A program made the position numbers and the translations under genes. Below are positions 55,024 to 64,000 of a DNA stretch of 64,000 bases, piece after piece (the first letter of the stretch is position 1; each line of letters begins with the position of its first letter). The notes beneath the pieces are model-generated. The model ran no database searches. It was not told where the DNA came from and saw only the letters and a program-made list of their open reading frames with translations. This stretch comes from Amanita rubescens (Eukaryota; Basidiomycota; Agaricomycetes; Agaricales; Amanitaceae). The DNA is taken from NCBI GenBank assembly GCA_015039365.1, contig WION01000075.1:124001-188000 (forward strand), read 5' to 3'.

Positions 55024-56339
55024 GTGTGCGAGCTGTCAAAATTACCAGATTTTCTCAGTGTAGTCCCCGGCATGGATCCTTTAGATGTCGAATTATTACT
55101 TGATTTTATCCTCTACGTACGTATGCGTTTGCTCCGCTTACTCGTTTTGGATTGCCACTTACTCCTCATAGCTACTCCAAAAGGATCACCTGTCGACTTG
55201 CGGCGTGCCGGACGCCAACCAAAAGGCTAGGAGATTGATGGCCAAACTGATCTCCGAGGCAAATGTCATACCTCACTCTCTATATATTACCAATGTCAGC
55301 TTTGATGCCGAGCATGGCCATATCGGCATAGGAGGCCACGGACGCGTTCTCAAAGGGAAATACAAAGAAGAGGTAGTTGCACTGAAAATGCTCGATAACG
55401 TTAACAAAGGACAATCAGTCGTCAGTCCATTTCCTCTTTCTATTGCCCAAATAGTAATTATTTGATGAGAAGCTTTCTCAAGAATTTTGCAATGAAGCTC
55501 TAATATGGCGATCGCTCAGACACGATTTTATCCTCCCTCTACTTGGAATATTTAAAGAGCAGAGAGTGCAATTTCTCGTATCGCCATTGATGCCGAATGG
55601 AACATTGGCGGAGTGGAGGAGAACTGTAAAGCCGCTGTCTTTGGCTAGGATACATAGGCTGGTAAGATTCTAGCACTTGTCAGAACGTTAAATAAAATTC
55701 ACATATCTTTCAGATCCTGGAGGTAGCAGAGGGTGTTCAATATCTTCACTCGGAAGGAGTCGTGCATGGCGACATAAATGGAGTGCGTATTTCGATACCG
55801 CATTCGATCTATTGGTTTACTTTGTCTATCAGGACAACGTCCTCCTCGATTCTGAATTCCACTGCAAAATTGGTTTAACCCGACGTTTCGATGCCCCTGC
55901 TACAGGAACCATGGCAAGTTATACACCACATTATGCTGCTCCGGAGTTGTTTGGTAAATGCAACGAATGCAACAAATTCCAGTGCAATGGATGTCGTGAG
56001 GAACCTGAGGTACGGAAGAAAACGATGGCAACAGACGTTTATGCTTTCGGATGCCTTTATTATGCAGTGAGTCTATCGACTGATCCGTCAGCACGCGTAA
56101 CAGGGCTCGTGCAGATATTCTTCAATTCCGTTCCTTATCAAGGGAAATCTCCTCTTCACATTGCCTGGCTCGTCACAGCCGGAAAACGTCCGCCGCGATT
56201 AGAAAAACCGAAAATGCAAGACAGCCTTTGGAAACTCATCAACGACTGTTGGAAATCCGATGCGTCTGAGCATCTGCCAATGAATCAAATTGTGAACAGA
56301 ATAAGGTGGTTCATTAGTACATCAGCCCAGGGCAAATAA
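55024..56339 (+). CDS. TKL-like pseudokinase (kinase D) lacking the DFG aspartate, with a four-Cys insert
   Basis: The linker (GMDPLDVELLLDFILY, GVPDANQKARRLMAKLIS) aligns with those of kinases A and B. The kinase domain has GIGGHGRVLKG, VVALKML, EFCNEALIWRSL, LVSPLMPNGTLAEWRR, a catalytic-loop VVHGDINGDNVLLD (intron about 55782-55833), then CKIGLTRRFD where A and B have QIADFGLTRHS: the residues A-D-F are absent, a clean nine-base loss, so magnesium binding should fail. After APELFG a cysteine cluster CNECNKFQCNGC replaces the acidic insert of A and B. It ends with WKLINDCWKSDASEHLPM and TAA at 56337-56339. The start is uncertain; the frame is open from about 55024, with ATG at 55070. Confidence 0.65.
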
Positions 56340-56613
56340 CATAATTCAAATTGTTTTACCATATGGCATCATTAAATATCTGTGTACGATTATATTCCAT
56401 GTGGATTTATGCTTGTCTTTTTTGTAGCGTTGTACCAGTATTTTACCTTGACTGTCTGATCGCCGATGTAACTTGGTTGATATGGTAAACAGATGAAGAC
56501 TTTTATTTAGTCTTACGATGTTTTGCGTCCTGCAAACGGAAGACAACTTGAATGAGATTACGCCTCTTGCCGTACGAGCTGCGATTTAGTCGTTGAATTG
56601 ACATTTGGATTCT

Positions 56614-56715
56614 TGGAATCTCATCAAGCGCCATTGGGCCCAAATCCCTTCTGAGCGTCCGGCAATGCAAGAACTGAGATCGTTGATGGCACGCGCCAAA
56701 GGCCGTATTTCGTAG
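56614..56715 (+). pseudogene. C-terminal scrap of another TKL kinase
   Basis: An open stretch reads WNLIKRHWAQIPSERPAMQE then LRSLMARAKGRIS stop, the subdomain XI end of a TKL kinase (compare WKLIKRCWMKEVARRPAM in kinase A). No preceding kinase sequence is recognisable between it and kinase D, so it is a relic of a fifth kinase copy. Confidence 0.6.
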
Positions 56716-56834
56716 GGCACGCTCATCATCCGTAGTAAGTGTATTTTAAGCTTGGTGGTCATATTATTCCATCAAGAAAAAAGTCTATGATTAGGATATC
56801 AACAAAAACAGTCCATGTTATACGTCCCATATTA
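56716..56834. other. Short convergent intergenic spacer
   Basis: AT-rich; carries the 3' flanks of the neighbours. Nothing else seen. Confidence 0.3.
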
Positions 56835-58596
56835 TCATGTCGAAAAAATGCCCATAATCTTAAACATCGGCACCGACTTCCCCTCCTCTCCCATAAGCAA
56901 ACACTCAACATAATGTGACCCCCTCGTAACACCATGATCAATAATCTCCAACGCAGATGTCGGCTCACCCACATTCGCAGCATTCATAATCGTCCTCGCC
57001 CCCCCAACATTATCATCCACCCAACACGAAATCTCACTCCCCTCCCCAATCAAACTCAACGGTTCTTTCAAATAATAAACCCCGATATCGCCCGCACCGA
57101 CTTGGATTGGTATCCTAATCTTGCTCGTCGGAAAGGTAGAAAACCAATAATGAGCCGTTGCGTGTAAATTGGGACTTGGCCCGAAATTTTGGGGGTGGTG
57201 AGCTAACCATCCCGAACCGTAAAATAGGGATGGAGGGAGTGGGTTAATGAGGTTGTTTGCGGAGACGCAAAATGGGGCGATTTCTTGGAAAGGCCGGGTA
57301 TTGGATGGTAGACGGGTGGATATTCGACCTTGGGGGACGTGTAATAGGTGGTTTTGTTGGATGGCGTTGCGGATGTTTTCGGGGACTTGTGGTTTGTCGT
57401 CGGTTAAGGGATCCGAGTCTTCGTCGTGTGGGACGCCGGGTTCCATGACGGGTTCGTGTTCTGGGACACCTTGGCGTTGGCCTATGCCTCCGAATAGGTG
57501 GCCTGGATCGCCTGGGAGGTTGCCTGGAGTGATAAAGGGTATGGCGTCGAATGCTTTGCCGTGGGCAATGTCCCACGCGAGGCATGTTTGCGCTTGGAAG
57601 TAGGTTATGAGGATTTCACTGAGGACTTGGTGGCCTGCAGAGTTTGCGAGGACGGGGTCTGCATAGTATTTGTTGATGGAGGTCGGGTCGCGGAAGTAGT
57701 CTGGGAGAAAGATGGACTTGGCGCTGAGGTGGGGTACGTCGTAGAATCGGGCGACGACGTTGTGCCAGTGGTCGGGTCCTGCGTAGCCATTGGATTGGTG
57801 AGTTTGACGACTAAAGTGGCCGAGGAGGACGACGGCTGGAGAGTCTGGGCGGATGAGGATGGACCGGATGAGAGTTTCAAAGTGCTCCATTGCGCCAGCG
57901 TCGGAAGAGTCCTCGGTATCGAGCTCAACGATGATGAGGTCGGAGTGGTCTGGGAGGTGGTGTGCGCTGCAAAAAGAAAAATATCTCGAGTCGGTCCGCC
58001 GCATAGCACCATTGGTCAATTCGGAAGCGGGGTGGGGAAAGACGGTGTTCCACCATTGGAAAAAGCGGGATGGGTAGCATATTGGGGCTATTGGGTCGTC
58101 TCCAGCGCCGTGGCAGGAAGAGACTATAGTAGCGTGTGAGCGCTTGTTCAAATAGACACAAGTGACACGTACTTGAACCCCCGATGACGCTAATGGTGAC
58201 GGGGTGACCGGCTAGAGCTCTGTTTAACACACGGAGGACGCGGGCTCCACTTCCCATATGCAATCTGCTCTGCCCTAGGCGTATAGGTCCGTACTTGTTC
58301 CCTACATCGTCTCCAGGGCCAAAAACTGGACAAAAGTCGAATGGATTTGGCTGGTCGCTTGAGCGGAGATAGTTTTTGGCTTTGAGGTTTGCATTGGAGT
58401 AAGTTGGATGGGAAGATGACTCGTTGTAGGACGGGGAGAGAAAGTGGACGAGAATGATGAAGGTGGTTACGATGGCGACTATGAGCCAGACGCGATTGAG
58501 ATTAGAACGAGAAGATTTTTGAGAGTCAGAGGCCATGAGAGGGTCAGTTTGACCCGGAGAGGCGATGCGAAGTTGAGCTTTGCCTCTCCGCTGCAT
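56835..58596 (-). CDS. Type II membrane protein with SGNH-hydrolase-like domain
   Basis: Exon 1 (58596 or 58536 to 58173) encodes a short cytosolic tail, one membrane helix (VWLIVAIVTTFIILVHFL) and VTISVIGGS, the block I position of SGNH hydrolases. After an intron (58172-58124) comes ISSCHGAGDDP, then DLIIVELDTEDSSD, VVLLGHFSRQ, DYFRD and LANSAGHQVLSEILI with a His in a block V-like place. A large C-terminal part (HATAHYWFSTFPTSKIRIPI, GSEISCWVDD) follows, probably beta-rich. It would face the Golgi or secretory lumen and could deacetylate or trim a glycan. The catalytic set is incomplete by eye, so hydrolase activity is uncertain. It is head to head with the CAP59-type gene, and the two starts lie 48 bp apart. 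Confidence 0.55.
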
Positions 58597-58644
58597 TTTT
58601 GATGGTGAGAGAAGACTCGGCCCAGTTGCCTTGTTAAGCCATTC

Positions 58645-60203
58645 ATGCCAACAACTTCAACTCGTCGAATTCCAGCGCCTGTCGCATTACTCATTGGAAT
58701 TTTCTTTGGCGTACTCTTTGCTCGTCTTATATCATGGGCAACAGATACAACACCAATTTGGCGAAGTAGCAACATTGCTGCAAAGTCGCGCCAGCACATC
58801 ACTCTCCCTACACTAGATCAACGTCGCAGAGTGTTAGATATCATTTCTACACTCTCTCCTCACTACACAAAAGAATGCACTCGTTCATCTCATCTTCAAC
58901 CTCTCTATACCCACCAAGCCCATGGTCGCTATGCAGCCCTCGTCGGTCATCAATCCTCTTCTGCCAAATCCTGGCTATACAATCTCTTTGCACCCGACGA
59001 TCAACACCCACTCAACGAACACGCCCACCCAAGATACCCACCTAGCGACCACAAGTATTACTTTGCCATCAACCTCTACAACTCCTTCGACATCATCCCG
59101 ACCTATTTGCCACTCTTTTTAGAGTCGCCTTCCGTCCTAGGCTTCCAAAACGTCTACGTATCCATCTACGAAAACGGTTCCACCGACCAAACCAAAGCCC
59201 TCCTCCGCATCTTCGACGCCCTCACTAAATCTGTCGGTCTACGTGTCGCCATCAGAACATCCATGCGGACGCGCGGAGCATTCAACCACCGAATCGAATA
59301 CCTCGCCGAAATCCGAAACGCCGCCTTTGGGCCCCTCCACGACCTCCGTGATTCAGAAAACGAATACTTTGAAACGATCATATTCATGAACGACGTTCTC
59401 CCCTGCGTCGACGACCTCCTCGAGCTTATCTGGCAAAGTAGACGGAACAACGCCGGGATCACTTGTGCGACTGATTACATGTACCACGATGAAATTTCCG
59501 CTCCCGTGTTTTACTGATAACTGGGTCGCGAGGGATATCAACGGGACGGCGCTAGAGAAACGCGCCGTTTGAAAAGATCTTTCATCATTCAGAGTCGGCG
59601 CAGAGGTTTCCAACGTCATCTTCCCGTTCAAGTCCAATCTTGCTGGAACGGGATCGCGATATTGGATTCGAAACCGTTTTATACACCTCCTCAGGTTAGG
59701 TTCCGTATGGCTCGGATCACGGAGGGCGAGTGCAGTGCGAGCGAGTGTAGTTTGATTTGCAATGATTATTGGGAAGCTGGGTATGGTCGAATTATGATGG
59801 TTCCTAGGGTCAAATTGGCCTATGATAGCGTGCGTGCAACGGTTCTCTGTCTCTTTCAATTTCTCATGGGATCCCACAGAAAGTGTTTGATATTATTCAC
59901 CCCTCGAGGAGAAATTTGACTGCGATAAGAGGGTATAAGCGATTGGGAGGCTTACCGGACGATCCGAGAACGGATCCCCAAGATCGCTCTTGGTTTGGCC
60001 CCCATGATAGGCTGTTTACAAAGGAGGAAAGTGAGCCATTGAACTTTAGACCTGGTCCGGATTATGTATGGTGTTGGGGATGGGATGGCGCGGGTGATTT
60101 GGAAGGTCCAGATGTCGATCCGATATGGGAACGGATGCCGAACAGGTCGTCGAGGCCTGAAGCTGTCCTCGTTCGTCATGATAGGAGTATACCTTTCTTA
60201 TGA
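58645..60203 (+). CDS. CAP59/CMT1-type mannosyltransferase (GT69), with three single-base insertions
   Basis: A signal-anchor helix (VALLIGIFFGVLFARLIS) is followed by the CAP59-type catalytic region: YYFAINLYNSFDIIPTYLPL, NVYVSIYENGSTDQTKALLR, EYLAEIRNAAFGPL and FETIIFMNDVLPCVDDLLEL (the MND metal-binding Asp), SCWNGIAILDSKPFY, ECSLICNDYW, GRIMMVPRVKLAY, an intron (about 59831-59879), VFDIIHP and a final Pro/Trp-rich tail. In Cryptococcus, relatives add mannose to surface glycans; here a Golgi glycan role is inferred. Between 59515 and 59611 three extra bases (T 59515, one A of 59558-59560, one C of 59610-59611) each shift the frame and together restore it; conserved residues such as DNWVARDINGTALE lie in the shifted frames. 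Either sequencing indels or a damaged gene. Confidence 0.75.
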
Positions 60204-60559
60204 GGTCATCGTGGTGAAGATGTAATACTCTTGCGAGTTAGCTACTGCAACATTGCACTGTCGACCCGGTTTAATAATATAATCAGCAGTGGACTACAGG
60301 GAAAAGCAATGTTGATGGTTCTATCAATTGCTCAGTGGGTTGGAGTCACTATCACTTAGGCAACTTGGAGGAGATTACCAAACACCACACTTGCAAAACA
60401 ATCAAGATGCAAGTGATTTGGGAGAGGACATTTCAACCTCAGAATAAAAAATGTTTGCATAACGGTAGCTACTGTACAACAACTGGAATTTAGCAGTTCT
60501 GCTTGATCAGCTTTCCAACATTCATAAGTTGCAACTATCAGTTCCTTGCCAAAGAGGCA
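60204..60559. other. Convergent intergenic spacer
   Basis: No gene, repeat or RNA recognised; holds the 3' ends of the CAP59-type gene and the NACHT gene. Confidence 0.35.
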
Positions 60560-63500
60560 TCAGAATTTCAAGTGTGGGGGTTTTTGGGTGACCTTGAATT
60601 TATGTAACTTGTTCCACATCTTCTTCCACACTTTGTCTTCTGTCACTTCAGATTGACCACTCTGTGCTCCATTATCCAGGAGAATCTTGATAGTTTCAGC
60701 ATTACCTTGCTCTGATGCAGCATGCAATGCATTGCCAAACAGTCCACCCTGTGCATTCACATCTGCACCCTTGTCCAAGAGAAGCATGGCAATTTCAGCA
60801 TTTCCTCCCCATGATGCAGCTTGCAATGCATTGCCATATTGCCCACCTTGAGCATTCACATCTGCACCTTTGTCCAAGAGAAGCATGACAATTTCAGCAT
60901 TTCCTCCCCATGATGCAGCTTGCGATGCACTGCCATATTCCCCACCTTGTGCATTCACATTTGCACCTTTGTCCAAGAGAAGCCTGGCAACTTCAGCATG
61001 ACCTGTATATGATGCAGCTTGCAATGCATTGCCATATTTCCCACCTTGTGCATTCACATTTGCACCTTTATCCAAGAGAAGCCTGGCAATTTTGGCATTT
61101 CTTCCCTGTGATGCAGCTTGCAATGCATTGCCATATTCTCCACCTTGTGCATTCACATTTGCACCTTTGTCCAAGAGAAGCATGACAATTTCAGCATTTT
61201 CTCCCCATGATGCAGCTTGCAATGCATTGCCATATTTCCCACCTTGTGCATTCACAATTGCACCCTTGTCCAAGAGAAGCCTGGAAATTTCAGCATTTCC
61301 TCCCCATGATGCAGCTTGCAATGCATTGCCATATTTCCCACCTTGTGCATTCACATTTGCGCCTTTGTCCAAGAGAAGCCTGGCAATTTCAGCATCACCT
61401 CTATATGCTGCAGCTTGCAATGCATTGCCATATTGCCCACTTTGTGCATTTGCATCTGCACCTTTGTCCAAGAGAAGCCTGGAAATTTCAGCATTTCCTC
61501 CCCATGATGCAGCTTGCAATGCATTGCCATATTTCCCACCTTGTGCATTCACATTTGCACCTTTGTCCAAGAGAAGCCTGGCAATTTTAGCCTGGCCCTC
61601 CCATGATGATGCCACAGCCTGCAATGCATTGCCATATTCCCCACCTTGTGCATTCACATCTGCACCTTTGTCCAAGAGAAGCATGGCAATTTCAGCATTT
61701 CCTCTCCATGATGCAGCTTGCAATGCATTGCCAAACCATCCACCCTGTGCATTCACATTTGCACCTTTTTCCAAGAGAAGCCTGGCAATTTCAGCATTTT
61801 CTCCCAATGATACAGCTTGCAATGCATTGCCATATTTCCCACCTTGTGCATTCACAATTGCACCCTTGTCCAAGAGAAGCCTGGAAATTTCAGCATTTCC
61901 TCCCCATGATGCAGCTTGCAATGCATTGCCATATTTCCCACCTTGTGCATTCACATTTGCACCTTTGTCCAAGAGAAGCTTGGCAATTTCAGCATGACCT
62001 GTATATGATGCAGCTTGCAATGCATTGCCATATTTCCCACCTTGTGCATTCACATTTGCACCTTTGTCCAAGAGAAGCCTGGCAATTTCAGCATCACCTC
62101 CATATGATGCAGCTTGCAATGCATTACCATATTTCCCACCTTGTGCATTCATATTCGCACCTTTGTCCAAGAGAAGCCTGGCAATTTCAGCATTTCCTCT
62201 TAATGATGCAGCTTGTAATGCATTGCCATATTTCCCACCTTGTGCATTCACATTTGCAGCTTTGTCCAAGAGAAGCCTGGAAATTTCAACATGACCTCCC
62301 CATGATGTGGCTTGCAATGCATTGCCATATTGCACACCTTGTGCATTGACTTTGACACCTTTGTCCAAGAGAAGCCTAACAATGCCAATATATCCATTCT
62401 CTGATGCAATTTCAACCAGTGCAATGTATGCCCAACTCCATTTATTTCTTGTCATTTTCATTTTATTGCTTTGAATTGTTGTTTCTATAATGTCTTGCAA
62501 GCCAAATAGTGCAGCATAATGGAGTGGTGATGGACCAGTATATATATCTTCAAGCCACAAGGCAGCATGATTATCATTTTGTCTTCCCCATCTTTTAAAG
62601 GCACCATGTTGATCCCATAAAAACCTTTTTGCTAGATCCTGTAGGATTTCATTCTTATTGCTAAGTTGGTAGTGATTGGACCAAAATTCAGCTGGATAAT
62701 CAAATATGAAGATATGCTGTCCTTCTGACTCAGAAGGGAGCAGAATATAACTCAAACAGCAATGTGAAATGGCAGCATGTCCTAATTGTACATCAGACAA
62801 GGTAATTTGTCTTGGTTTGTGCAGGAAATACTCCTTCACGGATGCATGTGCCAGTTGGACTTTGTTGTCATCTGTCTTTATTACAAGACTGGAGCACATA
62901 TGTATTACATCATCAGGATGGGCCAATCCCATGTTTGAATCAAAGTTGCCACTGGAAGTGTCAAATGTCACAACAATGGCTAGTTCCTCAAGTCCCAGAG
63001 GCCTCATCCCCAACATCAGCCATTGTAGAATAACTTTTGCAAATAATATCTGTTTTTCATCAATTCTCTGAAGTATTTGATCATATGTGGTTTCTAGATC
63101 CTTTGGAAGACTTTTCAGTGTCTCCATGAGCACTTTCTGGCTTGGACAGTGTTTTAGCTCTTCAATTTGGCATGCAACCCAGCGGAACCTGCTCAAGTAC
63201 TTTAACTCCTTTATCATAAACACACATGGATATACATACATTCCATTAGCACCACTGATGAGTGAATTCTTTATGACCCCTTGTATTTCAGGACTCCATC
63301 TTTTCAATCCGCTATCATTTTCAACAGCTGAATTGATGTAGGATATGATGTCAGAGCCAACTAATTCTGCAGACAAGTGCAGTTCTGTTGGGACCAATTC
63401 TTCCATATTCATTATGATATCTCGCTCCCTCCTGCTGGTCACCAAGAGGTGAAAATGTGGCAATTTCCACTTGTGAATAACTTTGATCACTGTATCAAAT

Positions 63501-64000
63501 AACTTGCAATAATCATCATCACATTCATCCAAAGCATCAATGACCACATAAGTTTGTTCAAAGCCTTGCAGGAGCTCCATAAGCAAACTAAGAAGTTCAT
63601 CCTTTGTTGGGAGAGATAATTTGTCATGCTTGTGATACAGTTTATTCATGGAGACATAATTGTTAGACTTGGCTGTAAGATTCAAGAGTAAAGATGAAAT
63701 AAGACTTCTGGAAGTCTGCTTTGTCTTGTCATTGATGTCAAAATAGAAATAAGCCAAACCAGTTTCAGGCTGAGCCTCCACAATGGCTTTGATATCCTCA
63801 ATGATGGTGGAACTATCCTTACTTTAAGCAATTATATATGAGTAAAACAAGTGATACTAACCAAATGAGTGTTTTCCCACAACCAGCTATCAATTGTTCT
63901 TGAGATGCAACCAATATTAGTTTGTTGTGATCCCACTCACAAATGCCATTGATCCACATAAAAGAGTTGGATTGTTCTTTCCATTTGATATACCTCTTGT
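60560..64000 (-). CDS. NACHT-type NLR-like protein with about 17 near-identical ankyrin repeats, 5' end outside the window
   Basis: The gene enters from the right edge: exon (64000-63941) with YIKWKEQSNSFMWINGI, a 54 bp intron, a 25 bp exon (63886-63862), a 40 bp intron, then a long exon from 63821. Spliced, the Walker A reads GISGCGKT; Walker B is YVVIDALDECDD, then a sensor-like LLVTSRRE. A winged-helix-like part with LPKDLETTYDQIL and HASVKEYFL follows, as in fungal HET-type NACHT proteins. After a divergent ankyrin-like stretch come tandem 33-residue units of the form GKYGNALQAASWGGNAEI-RLLLDKGANVNAQ (about 62370-60700), then a charged C terminus ending at 60560. Such proteins act in fungal non-self recognition and programmed cell death. 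The N-terminal effector domain is not in the window. Confidence 0.85.

Noticed and set aside
57244..58139. Long plus-strand frames of 118 and 213 codons
   Set aside because: They are antisense shadows of the SGNH-like gene; the minus strand has the membrane helix and conserved blocks.
60910..62349. Long plus-strand frames with repeated HCHISHLVHSHLHL or CNALPYFPPCAF units
   Set aside because: These periodic frames are the reverse complement of the ankyrin repeats on the minus strand.
60700..62370. A 99 bp periodic array considered as a satellite or CRISPR-like repeat
   Set aside because: The period equals 33 codons and the minus-strand translation is a clear ankyrin array.

Overview
The window looks like nuclear DNA of an agaricomycete (mushroom-forming basidiomycete). 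The evidence is genes cut by many 40-60 bp GT-AG introns with CTAAC-like branch points, a KDZ transposase with a CxC cysteine cluster, a Plavaka transposase, a Ty1/copia element, tyrosine-kinase-like (TKL) kinases, a NACHT-ankyrin protein, an F-box protein, a CAP59-type glycosyltransferase and an intron-containing tRNA-Leu. No origin, operon or CRISPR is expected or seen. Exon limits were inferred by eye from frame, splice signals and family resemblance.

0-25 kb is transposon-dominated. A KDZ transposase gene (676-4364, +) carries two in-frame TGA codons. Repeat-rich non-coding DNA follows (4.4-6.85 kb), then an apparently complete Plavaka transposase gene (6857-11167, -). A young Ty1/copia retrotransposon (13120-21256; 407 bp LTRs differing at one site; TTAGT target duplication) has inserted beside or inside a minus-strand host gene. 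A second diverged repeat block, a short unknown spliced gene (22.3-23.0 kb) and a broken DUF6698-like gene (23.4-24.9 kb) follow.

25-40 kb holds a coiled-coil/TKL kinase, an F-box protein, a KDZ scrap, an aerolysin-like lectin gene, a Sey1-like pseudo-GTPase directly upstream of a second TKL kinase, a small MITE-like hairpin and a zinc-cluster/coiled-coil gene.

40-50 kb is a mosaic of ordinary genes (Nudix hydrolase, an unknown protein, tRNA-Leu, an SRPK-like kinase) and broken duplicates: an SGNH-gene scrap, a 5'-exon scrap, a zinc-knuckle scrap, and a decayed second copy of the Sey1-like/TKL pair.

50-57 kb has an unknown basidiomycete-type protein, an intact spliced P-loop GTPase, and a TKL-like pseudokinase that has lost the DFG aspartate and gained a four-cysteine insert, followed by the tail of another TKL kinase. 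57-60 kb has a head-to-head pair: a type II membrane SGNH-like hydrolase and a CAP59-type mannosyltransferase, the latter with three single-base insertions. 60.5-64 kb is a NACHT protein with about 17 near-identical 33-residue ankyrin repeats, cut by the window edge.

The most unusual theme is the repeated same-strand GTPase-then-TKL-kinase arrangement (34.7-37.6, 47.6-49.4 and 52.6-56.3 kb), with loss of catalytic residues in the Sey1-like GTPases and in one kinase, close to an NLR-like gene. A second theme is decay by CGA-to-TGA changes in transposon-related genes, and clustered single-base frame changes that may be real or assembly error.
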